DNA from: Spirochaetaceae bacterium
GTDB lineage: Bacteria > Spirochaetota > Spirochaetia > B11-G9
Length of the DNA: 5,253 bases
Assembly (NCBI GenBank): GCA_030633365.1
Contig: DAOVSY010000229.1
Location: 1 to 5,253, forward strand
Direction: 5' to 3'
Shown: positions 1 to 5,253 of the stretch, one piece after another
Position numbering within the stretch: position 1 is the first letter of the stretch
Layout of the letters: each line of letters begins with the position of its first letter
Position numbers and translations under genes: made by a program
Notes under the pieces: generated by a model
What the model saw: only the letters and a program-made list of their open reading frames with translations
The model's database searches: none
Told to the model about the DNA's origin: nothing

Positions 1-48
1 ATGGTTTCCGGATTACCTTTATGGGTTAAAGGAAAGCATCTTGAATAA
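1..48 (+). CDS. cobU: 3' end of cobU: adenosylcobinamide kinase / adenosylcobinamide-phosphate guanylyltransferase (partial)
   Basis: Frame 1 is open from the window edge and ends at TAA 46-48, encoding the tail MVSGLPLWVKGKHLE. CobU proteins characteristically end in a short strand of the form V-x-G-hydrophobic-x-hydrophobic-x-(V/I)-K; the E. coli protein, as I recall it, ends VVSGIGVKIK. The match, and the position directly before cobS, support the call even though only 15 codons are visible. CobU phosphorylates adenosylcobinamide and transfers GMP to it, making the AdoCbi-GDP that CobS uses. The gene overlaps the TTG start of cobS by 8 nt, which suggests translational coupling. The body of the gene, including its P-loop, lies outside the window, so a short CobU-like or CobP-like variant cannot be distinguished. 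Confidence 0.72.
   Translation: MVSGLPLWVKGKHLE
28..33 (+). promoter_or_regulatory. Ribosome binding site of cobS (supports the TTG start)
   Basis: AAAGGA lies 7 nt upstream of the TTG at 41, inside the end of cobU. It supports the TTG rather than the first in-frame ATG at 101, which has no comparable purine-rich site and would remove a conserved N-terminal segment. Confidence 0.6.
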
Positions 49-841
49 ACTGTACAACTCTTTTTTTACAACCTACAGTATACTTTGCAGATTGCCAGTT
101 ATGTTTAAATTCAATGCAGATTTTTCAATGTTTGGATTCTTTTTCCCAATTATAGGCCTCCTTGTATCTGCCTTTGTGATTGGATTGTTTTCTATATTAA
201 ATCCTCTGTTAAACCAATCTGGAATTACTGTTTTTCTAATATTAATTTTTCAATATGGAGCTTTTAATCTTTTCCATTTTGATGGATTGCTGGATTGTGC
301 AGATGCATTTTTATATAATACAACAAAAGAAAAACGCCTTATAATATTAACAGATAAAAGAACAGGTGCTTTTGCAATTTTTGCAGGTTCCTTATATATT
401 ATTTTTAAATTCTACCTCCTTACTCAGTCAATATTAATATTAAATTCAACAGATTTAAATTGGTTATGGATTCTTATTTTATTCTCATATCCACTTACAG
501 GGAGAATTGCCGGATCTATAATGCCTGCAATTATTCCTCCTGCAGAAGACCCAGGCCTTGCAGAATTGCTAAAAGATTACTCTCTTATACTTCTTATCTT
601 TGGAATATTACTTTCTGTTTTAGTGCCTGCTACACTAATTTTTATTACAACACCAATCTCTATTCAACTTTTAATATATCTAATTCCATTCTCAGGAGCC
701 CTTATTGCAGGACTGGCTATTTCCGGGATTTCCAAAAAAATGGTTGGAGGATACACAGGAGATTCTATTGGCCTTGCAATTGAGATTGGTGAGATTCTTC
801 ATCTTTTAATAATAACAGAGATTCTGGGGAGGCTATTTTGA
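41..841 (+). CDS. cobS: Adenosylcobinamide-GDP ribazoletransferase (cobalamin synthase) CobS
   Basis: CobS is an integral membrane enzyme that joins AdoCbi-GDP to alpha-ribazole or its 5'-phosphate, releasing GMP and completing cobalamin. The 266 residues are close to the usual length of about 250 and are strongly hydrophobic, with several membrane segments. Visible family motifs are the N-terminal F-x-T-x-x-x-x-x-RLPV-like segment (RLPV at residues 17-20), the acidic motif HFDGLLDCADA (79-89, with D81, D85 and D88 as the presumed metal/diphosphate ligands), DKRTGAF (105-111), and the C-terminal GGYTGDSIG (236-244) followed by E-x-x-E. The TTG start is chosen because it has a good ribosome binding site and keeps the RLPV region and the first membrane segment. 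The gene overlaps cobU by 8 nt and cobQ by 4 nt (TTGA). Family assignment is secure; the start is likely. Confidence 0.95.
   Translation: MNKLYNSFFTTYSILCRLPVMFKFNADFSMFGFFFPIIGLLVSAFVIGLFSILNPLLNQSGITVFLILIFQYGAFNLFHFDGLLDCADAFLYNTTKEKRLIILTDKRTGAFAIFAGSLYIIFKFYLLTQSILILNSTDLNWLWILILFSYPLTGRIAGSIMPAIIPPAEDPGLAELLKDYSLILLIFGILLSVLVPATLIFITTPISIQLLIYLIPFSGALIAGLAISGISKKMVGGYTGDSIGLAIEIGEILHLLIITEILGRLF
826..832 (+). promoter_or_regulatory. Ribosome binding site of cobQ (supports the TTG start)
   Basis: GGGGAGG sits 5 nt before the TTG at 838, within the last codons of cobS. There is no ATG before codon 12 of the frame. That ATG would leave only two residues before the P-loop motif, so the TTG start is preferred. 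Confidence 0.65.
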
Positions 842-2358
842 AATCAAAACAAAAAAAGGCTCTTCCCCTTATGATCCAGGGAACATCTTCAAATGCCGGT
901 AAAAGTATAATTGCTGCAGGATTATGCAGGATATTTTATCAGGAGGGTTATTCTGTTGCTCCTTTTAAAGCACAAAATATGTCAAATAACTCTGCCGTTA
1001 CCCTCAATAGCAAGGAAATAGGAAGAGCCCAGGCTCTCCAGGCAAGAGCTTGCAACATAAATCCGGATGTAAGAATGAATCCGGTACTTTTAAAACCCTC
1101 TTCAGACAAAAAATCACAGGTAATTTTAAACGGATTACCTGTAGGGAATATGACCGTAAAAAACTGGAAAGATTTTAAGAAAAAAGCAAAAGTCGTAATA
1201 GAGGAAAATTATGACAATCTGGCATTGGAATACGAAGTAATAATTATTGAAGGTGCAGGCAGCCCTGCAGAGGTGAATCTGAAGGAAAATGATATTGTAA
1301 ACATGGGGATGGCCAAATACGCCAATGCTCCTGTTATAATAATTGGTGACATCGACAGAGGAGGAGTATACGCTTCCTTTGTAGGAACCATGGTTATCTT
1401 CGAAGAGTGGGAAAGAAATCTTGTAAAAGGATTTATTGTAAATAGATTTAGAGGAGATGAAACTCTTCTAAAATCTGCTCATGACTATCTGTCTGAATAT
1501 ACAGGAAAACCAGTTTTAGGAATAGTACCATTTATTCAGGATCTCAATCTTCCGGAAGAAGACTCTGTATCCTTCAAAGACGGCAGTTATTTTACTTCAG
1601 AAAGTTCAGAACAGAAGTCAGATTCAGTAATAAAAATTGGGCTTATTGATCTACCCTATATCTCTAACTTTACGGATATGGATCCTTTGATGCAGGAACA
1701 GGGTGTTGAGATTACTCTTATAAAAAATCCAGAGGATTTAAAAGATAATTTTGACTGTATTATTATTCCAGGAAGTAAAAATACAAGCAGTGACCTATCC
1801 TGGTTAGAAGTAAAAGGCTTCTCTGATAAATTAAAAAAATTAATAAACTCCAGCACAACTATTGTTGGTATCTGTGGTGGGTTTCAAATGCTGGGGAATA
1901 GAATACTTGATCCTGAACATGTTGAATTATCTAAAGAATCAAATAAAGACTATATACAAGGCCTTGGGATTATTGATATTGAAACAACTTTTTATAAGTC
2001 AAAACAACTTGCACAAAAAGAACTGATTCATTCTCCTTCAGGGCATCGGATTAAAGGGTATGAAATACATCATGGAATATCCCGGCTAACAAAGGGAAAA
2101 GTAATTATAAAATCAGATGAAGGACTTATTGGGGCATCTACTCTTAACGGGAAAATCTGGGGAACATACCTCCATGGCATATTTGATGCTGATGATTTTC
2201 GACAATGGTTTCTAAATCAACTTAGAAAGAATAAGGGGCTTCCAGTATCGAATAAACCATCTCTAATCTATGATATTGACACTTACCTGGACAGACTTGC
2301 AGATGTTTTAAGGGAAAGCCTCGATATAAAACAGATAAAAACCATTATTGGTTTATAG
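838..2358 (+). CDS. cobQ: Cobyric acid synthase, glutamine-hydrolysing (CobQ/CbiP)
   Basis: This cytoplasmic amidotransferase uses ATP and glutamine to amidate the b, d, e and g carboxylates of adenosylcobyrinic acid a,c-diamide, giving adenosylcobyric acid. Its 506 residues match the usual length of about 490-510. The N-terminal dethiobiotin-synthetase-like domain has the P-loop GTSSNAGKS (15-23), the family segment APFKAQNMSNNS, the MNPVLLKP block and EGAGSPAE (138-145), followed by GDIDRGGV. The C-terminal class-I-like glutaminase domain has the nucleophile Cys346 in GICGGFQMLG and the catalytic His446 in GTYLHGIFD; GYEIHHG lies between them. All expected active-site features are present, so the enzyme should be functional. 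It starts with TTG overlapping the cobS stop, and its TAG is followed immediately by the cobD start region, as expected for a coupled operon. In anaerobic-pathway nomenclature this is cbiP. Confidence 0.97.
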   Translation: MKSKQKKALPLMIQGTSSNAGKSIIAAGLCRIFYQEGYSVAPFKAQNMSNNSAVTLNSKEIGRAQALQARACNINPDVRMNPVLLKPSSDKKSQVILNGLPVGNMTVKNWKDFKKKAKVVIEENYDNLALEYEVIIIEGAGSPAEVNLKENDIVNMGMAKYANAPVIIIGDIDRGGVYASFVGTMVIFEEWERNLVKGFIVNRFRGDETLLKSAHDYLSEYTGKPVLGIVPFIQDLNLPEEDSVSFKDGSYFTSESSEQKSDSVIKIGLIDLPYISNFTDMDPLMQEQGVEITLIKNPEDLKDNFDCIIIPGSKNTSSDLSWLEVKGFSDKLKKLINSSTTIVGICGGFQMLGNRILDPEHVELSKESNKDYIQGLGIIDIETTFYKSKQLAQKELIHSPSGHRIKGYEIHHGISRLTKGKVIIKSDEGLIGASTLNGKIWGTYLHGIFDADDFRQWFLNQLRKNKGLPVSNKPSLIYDIDTYLDRLADVLRESLDIKQIKTIIGL

Positions 2359-2379
2359 GTGATGGTATTTGAAGAACCC

Positions 2380-3354
2380 ATGAAAAACTATAGCCTAATC
2401 CTTATAGCCATAGCTCTTGATCTTCTCATTGGTGATCCTGTTACTCCCATTCACCCTGTACGCCTAATAGGTAACCTCATTTTAAAGATAGAAAACATAC
2501 TCTACAACAGTACTTTTCCAAAAAGGTTAGCCGGTTTTATTGCTGTTAGTACTACTCTGGGAATAGTAATAATTATATTTTACTTTCTGTACAATCTCAC
2601 AAGTTTTATCCCCTATGGAAAAGAAGTATTCAGTGTTCTTTTTTTCTACTCTACAATTGCAATTAAAGATCTTGCTGCTCATGGTATGAGGGTAAAAAGA
2701 GCATTGGATAACAACGACATTATGTTAGCCAGAAAATATGTTGGGATGATTCTAAGTAGGGATACTAAAAAATTAACTCAGAATAAAATAATAACAGGCA
2801 CAGTTGAAAGTATTAGTGAAAACTCATCAGATTCGATAATAGCTCCAATATTCTGGGGACTCATTCTGGGACCGGTTGGTGCTCTTTCCTACAGAGTAAT
2901 AAATACAATGGATGCTATGTGGGGATATAAAAACGAACGGTTTATTAATTTTGGTAGAGCTGCAGCCATACTGGATGATGTGGTAAATTTTCTACCAGCG
3001 AGGATAACAGGTGTGCTGATATGTTTAGTCTCAGGATTGAATGGGTGGGGTTCTGGAAAGGATGCGGGGAACCAGCTGATTACGGTGTGGGGGATTATGA
3101 TTCGTGATCATTCAAAGACAGCCAGCCCTAATGCCGGTTATCCGGAAGCAGCTATGGCTGGAGCACTGGGGATTCAGCTGGGAGGAAAGGCATCCTACTT
3201 TGGTAAAATTATAGTAAAACCTGAAATTGGAGATAATATTAGAGATCCTGAAACTGGAGACATTACCAAATCCTTAAGAATAATTGTGATTGCAGTTATG
3301 CTGTTTATTTTTACTGCTGGTATTATTATAGCAATTAAAAAAACCGGAAGCTGA
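2380..3354 (+). CDS. cobD: Adenosylcobinamide-phosphate synthase CobD/CbiB (membrane protein)
   Basis: The enzyme condenses adenosylcobyric acid with aminopropanol (or its phosphate), forming adenosylcobinamide (phosphate), the substrate of CobU. Counting from the ATG at 2380 (324 residues), visible motifs are D14 and GDP 18-20 in the first membrane segment, HPVRLIG from 25, SRD 126-128, the signature ESISENSSDS 143-152, then YRVINTMDAMWGY, FLPARITG and SPNAGYPEAAMAGALG. Several hydrophobic stretches fit a multi-pass membrane protein. The start is uncertain. The frame is open from GTG 2359, directly after the cobQ stop, with ATG at 2362 and ATG at 2380. I chose 2380 because family members begin right before this first membrane segment and a GAAG lies 5 nt upstream; the earlier starts would add 6-7 residues. 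The last codons form the 5' arm of the terminator hairpin. This is CbiB, not the Salmonella threonine-phosphate decarboxylase also called CobD. Confidence 0.95.
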   Translation: MKNYSLILIAIALDLLIGDPVTPIHPVRLIGNLILKIENILYNSTFPKRLAGFIAVSTTLGIVIIIFYFLYNLTSFIPYGKEVFSVLFFYSTIAIKDLAAHGMRVKRALDNNDIMLARKYVGMILSRDTKKLTQNKIITGTVESISENSSDSIIAPIFWGLILGPVGALSYRVINTMDAMWGYKNERFINFGRAAAILDDVVNFLPARITGVLICLVSGLNGWGSGKDAGNQLITVWGIMIRDHSKTASPNAGYPEAAMAGALGIQLGGKASYFGKIIVKPEIGDNIRDPETGDITKSLRIIVIAVMLFIFTAGIIIAIKKTGS

Positions 3355-3375
3355 TATAAAATCAATCTTCCGGTT
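3337..3375 (-). terminator. Intrinsic terminator of the fusA / P-loop operon, possibly bidirectional
   Basis: A perfect 9-bp stem pairs 3342-3350 (AACCGGAAG) with 3367-3375 (CTTCCGGTT). Inside it, 3352-3355 can pair with 3361-3364, leaving a 5-nt loop. Read on the minus strand, the CCGG arm is followed by seven T (complement of 3337-3343; the last two lie in the stem), a textbook rho-independent terminator placed 44 nt past the P-loop gene stop. On the plus strand the stem is followed by TTCTTATT, a weaker U tract that could still stop cob transcripts. The plus-strand 5' arm lies within the last codons and stop of cobD. Confidence 0.8.
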
Positions 3376-3387
3376 CTTATTGAATAT

Positions 3388-3420
3388 AGACAGATCAAAA
3401 ATCTGCTCTTATATATTATT
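3388..3420 (+). terminator. Weak second hairpin with T/A-rich tail, possible cob operon terminator
   Basis: CAGAT 3391-3395 pairs with ATCTG 3401-3405 around a CAAAA loop. Three further pairs (3388-3390 with 3407-3409) are possible past a bulged C. The tail CTCTTATATATTATT is only partly U-rich and the stem is short, so this may be chance or an accessory 3' end to the main hairpin. Confidence 0.25.
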
Positions 3421-4126
3421 ATTCGTCTCTGGCAATAAGCATTGTCTTAGGATCCAGTTTTAATGACATATCTTTTGGTTCCATATTATCATGATCTTTA
3501 ATTACCTGGAAATGAACATGATCTCCCTCATATTTTAAAGTTATAAGAACATCAAGATCTTTTATCTTTTCTACTAAAACTGTAGGAACTCCAACATTGT
3601 TAAAAGTTGGATCCTCCCCATTTAAAGAAACACTAAACCAAAGTTCGATATTAGCTTCCTTTGCAAATGTCTTCAATTTACCAAGATCTTCCTGAGATGC
3701 TTCTGCAAGCTTATATCCATCAAATATTACCGAATCTGCAGGGAAATTGCCTTCTGACATCATAGCACCTAAACTTTTAAGTACCTGGTCGATAGTTGTT
3801 CCCTGACTGTTAAAATTCATAATTACTCTGTTCTTTATAATTTCATCATGAATATCTACTGCATCTTCAAGATCACGTTTCTTTGCAATTTCTTTAAAAA
3901 TATCTTCATACCAGTTAATTATATGATCCACTTTTTGTGAAAAAGAAACATGAATTACATGTCTTCCTCTAAATAATTTATCAGTTGCTATATGTACAAG
4001 GCAGGCAGTTTTACCCACACCTTTCTTCGACGCAAGAACACCAATATGTCCCTTACCTAATCCGCCGTTAATCGATTTTTCAAATACCCTTAATGGGCCT
4101 CTTTCGTTTAATTCAGATCTTACCAT
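3419..4126 (-). CDS. RecA/KaiC-like P-loop protein of unknown function, encoded downstream of EF-G
   Basis: I do not recognise a named family. The 235-residue protein has no evident signal peptide or membrane segment and is probably cytoplasmic. GGLGKGHIGVLA (21-32) followed by SKKGVGKT (33-40) resembles the lead-in and Walker A of RecA/RadA/KaiC proteins, except that the first Walker A glycine is Ser33. A strand VIHVSFSQ (57-64) follows the P-loop helix; in KaiC/DnaB-type enzymes the catalytic glutamate sits near its end, but here the residues are Ser-Gln. A Walker B-like strand VIFD ends at Asp136, and ELWFSVSL is a plausible next core strand. The C-terminal part is rich in short beta-like stretches and ends ARDE. 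It starts with ATG behind GGAGG, 23 bp after the EF-G stop, and is the last gene before the terminator. Nucleotide binding is likely; hydrolysis is doubtful. A link with translation is only suggested by position. Confidence 0.85.
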   Translation of the reverse strand: MVRSELNERGPLRVFEKSINGGLGKGHIGVLASKKGVGKTACLVHIATDKLFRGRHVIHVSFSQKVDHIINWYEDIFKEIAKKRDLEDAVDIHDEIIKNRVIMNFNSQGTTIDQVLKSLGAMMSEGNFPADSVIFDGYKLAEASQEDLGKLKTFAKEANIELWFSVSLNGEDPTFNNVGVPTVLVEKIKDLDVLITLKYEGDHVHFQVIKDHDNMEPKDMSLKLDPKTMLIARDE

Positions 4127-4135
4127 TTATATATT

Positions 4136-4142
4136 CCTCCTG
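4136..4142 (-). promoter_or_regulatory. Strong ribosome binding site of the P-loop gene
   Basis: On the minus strand CAGGAGG is followed, after a 9-nt A/T-rich spacer, by the ATG at 4126-4124. It lies in the 23-bp gap after the EF-G stop, so the gene is translated independently from a shared message. No promoter-like sequence fits in so short a gap. Confidence 0.7.
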
Positions 4143-4149
4143 AAAGAAC

Positions 4150-5253
4150 CTATTTACCAGATTCTTTTCTTCGTTTCTCTTCATAATCTTTAATGAGTTC
4201 CTCTGAAATACTCTTTGGAACTTTCCCGTATTTCAGGAACTCCATTGAAAATTCAGCCTTCCCCTGTGTAAGAGAACGAAGAGCTGTGGAGAAACCAAAC
4301 ATTTCACTTAAAGGAACTTCTGCATCAACACTGGAAAATGTTCCCTCATCGGCAGAACTGATAATTATTCCTCTTCGTTGATTAACTGATCCAAAAACAT
4401 TTCCCTGGAACTCAGTTGGCCCCTCAATTGAAACCTTCATTATTGGTTCAAGTATTACCGGTTTTGCCCTGGTGTATGCGTCTCTAAAAGCACCTCTGGC
4501 AGCGAGCTGGAATGCCATATCTGAAGAGTCAACTGAATGAGATTGACCATCATTTATGGTTACCTTTAGACCCACAATAGGGAATCCTATTAATGTTCCC
4601 TTATCAAGAGATGATTTAAACCCCTTATCACAAGCAGGAATATATTCTGTTGGAATAGATCCACCCTTAATTTTATTAACAAATTCATATTCACCCTCTT
4701 CCTGGGGCTCAACAAATCCAGCAATTCTACCATACTGTCCCGATCCACCAGACTGCTTTTTATGAGTATAGTTAAACTCAGCCATTTTACTAATAGCTTC
4801 CCGATATGCTACCTGGGGTTTACCAATTTCAACCTCAGCTTCATATTCCCGTTTCATTCGTTCAACATAAACTTCAAGATGAAGTTCACCCATTCCCTGT
4901 ATAATGGTCTGGTTTGATTCAGGATCAACAAAAGTTCTAAAAGTAGGATCTTCTTTAGTAAACCTGTTTAAGGCTTTCCCCATATTATCAGCAGCTTTTT
5001 TATCCTTTGGTTCAATTGAAAGACTTATAACAGGTGCCGGAACAAACATACTAGTCATAGAATAATTAAGTCCAGTCTGAACAAATGTATCACCGGAAGC
5101 ACATTCCACACCAAAAAGAGCTGCAATATCTCCACATTCAGCATCAGTAATATCTTCCATATGATCCGCATGCATCTTAATCAGCCTACCAACCTTAAAC
5201 TTCTTCCTGCTTCTTGTATTGTACAGCTCACTACCTTTTTTAATATGCCCCTG
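4150..5253 (-). CDS. fusA: Elongation factor G, C-terminal half (partial; mtEFG1/spdEFG1-like)
   Basis: EF-G is the GTPase that drives ribosomal translocation. The frame is open to the window edge, so the Met at 5175 is internal: codons upstream of it still read as EF-G domain II ([20 protein letters not shown]). The 367 visible residues are just over half of a protein of about 690; the GTPase domain is missing. Visible pieces in order are the rest of domain II, domain III with [14 protein letters not shown], domain IV with [13 protein letters not shown] and the decoding-centre tip [11 protein letters not shown], and domain V with [20 protein letters not shown] and [18 protein letters not shown]. 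The [18 protein letters not shown] and C-terminal pattern resemble mitochondrial EF-G1 and bacterial spdEFG1 more than E. coli FusA (HAKQSGGRGQYG). The subfamily call is from memory of motifs and less certain than the EF-G call. A charged tail ([10 protein letters not shown]) ends the protein at TAG 4152-4150. Confidence 0.95.
   Translation of the reverse strand, partial: QGHIKKGSELYNTRSRKKFKVGRLIKMHADHMEDITDAECGDIAALFGVECASGDTFVQTGLNYSMTSMFVPAPVISLSIEPKDKKAADNMGKALNRFTKEDPTFRTFVDPESNQTIIQGMGELHLEVYVERMKREYEAEVEIGKPQVAYREAISKMAEFNYTHKKQSGGSGQYGRIAGFVEPQEEGEYEFVNKIKGGSIPTEYIPACDKGFKSSLDKGTLIGFPIVGLKVTINDGQSHSVDSSDMAFQLAARGAFRDAYTRAKPVILEPIMKVSIEGPTEFQGNVFGSVNQRRGIIISSADEGTFSSVDAEVPLSEMFGFSTALRSLTQGKAEFSMEFLKYGKVPKSISEELIKDYEEKRRKESGK

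Noticed and set aside
460..783. 107-codon open frame inside cobS on the same strand
   Set aside because: It is a frame-shifted shadow of cobS; its translation is rich in Cys, Tyr and Arg with no family resemblance, while cobS motifs run intact through the region.
1209..1856. Two short minus-strand frames (1209-1391 and 1656-1856) opposite cobQ
   Set aside because: Both are antisense to conserved cobQ blocks and have no recognisable features, so they are chance open frames.
2071..2088. GYEIHHG in CobQ, where many family members have GYEIHMG, as a possible active-site change
   Set aside because: The Cys346 nucleophile and His446 are intact and this position is not known to me as catalytic; it is more likely ordinary variation.
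3043..3093. G-rich patch in cobD (GGG, GGGG, GGGG and GGGGG runs) as a possible G-quadruplex
   Set aside because: The loops between runs are about 15 and 19 nt, and the runs are explained by Gly and Trp codons in the conserved protein segment.
3195..3398. 67-codon minus-strand frame across the cobD end and the terminator
   Set aside because: It is antisense to conserved cobD sequence, runs through the terminator hairpin, has no evident ribosome binding site, and lies downstream of the minus-strand operon terminator signal.
4193..4765. Two short plus-strand frames (4193-4381 and 4556-4765) opposite fusA
   Set aside because: They are antisense to highly conserved EF-G domains IV and V; openness follows from the codon use of the real gene.
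4150..5175. EF-G starting at the Met encoded at 5175-5173 as a short independent protein
   Set aside because: The frame stays open to the window edge and the upstream codons encode typical EF-G domain II sequence, so the gene is simply cut by the window.

Overview
The window is an AT-rich bacterial chromosomal segment holding the 3' part of a cobalamin (vitamin B12) operon on the plus strand. It meets, tail to tail, the end of a minus-strand operon containing an elongation factor G gene and a small P-loop protein gene. The visible EF-G half looks more like the mitochondrial EF-G1 / spdEFG1 group than like E. coli FusA. From family knowledge, that group occurs in spirochaetes, planctomycetes and some deltaproteobacteria. 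Together with the low GC this makes a spirochaete-type host a reasonable but unproven guess.

Plus strand, 1-3354: the last 15 codons of cobU, then cobS, cobQ (cbiP) and cobD (cbiB). The genes overlap or abut: cobU/cobS share 8 nt, cobS/cobQ share 4 nt, and cobD starts just after the cobQ stop. cobS and cobQ both start with TTG behind good Shine-Dalgarno sequences. The four products cover the late steps of B12 synthesis. CobQ amidates the corrin side chains to give adenosylcobyric acid, and CobD attaches the aminopropanol arm. CobU phosphorylates the arm and adds GMP, and CobS joins the lower-ligand ribazole to complete the cofactor. Earlier genes of the operon and its promoter lie to the left of the window.

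Intergenic 3355-3418: 64 bp between convergent genes. A strong hairpin that begins inside the last codons of cobD has a run of seven T on the minus strand and is the evident terminator of the minus-strand operon. It may also serve the cob operon.

Minus strand, 5253-3419: the C-terminal 367 residues of EF-G (its start lies beyond the right edge). After 23 bp, with a strong GGAGG site, comes a 235-residue protein with a RecA/KaiC-like nucleotide-binding fold whose catalytic motifs look degenerate. This is the only gene without a recognised function and the most interesting object here. No RNA genes, mobile elements, CRISPR arrays or substantial repeats were seen.
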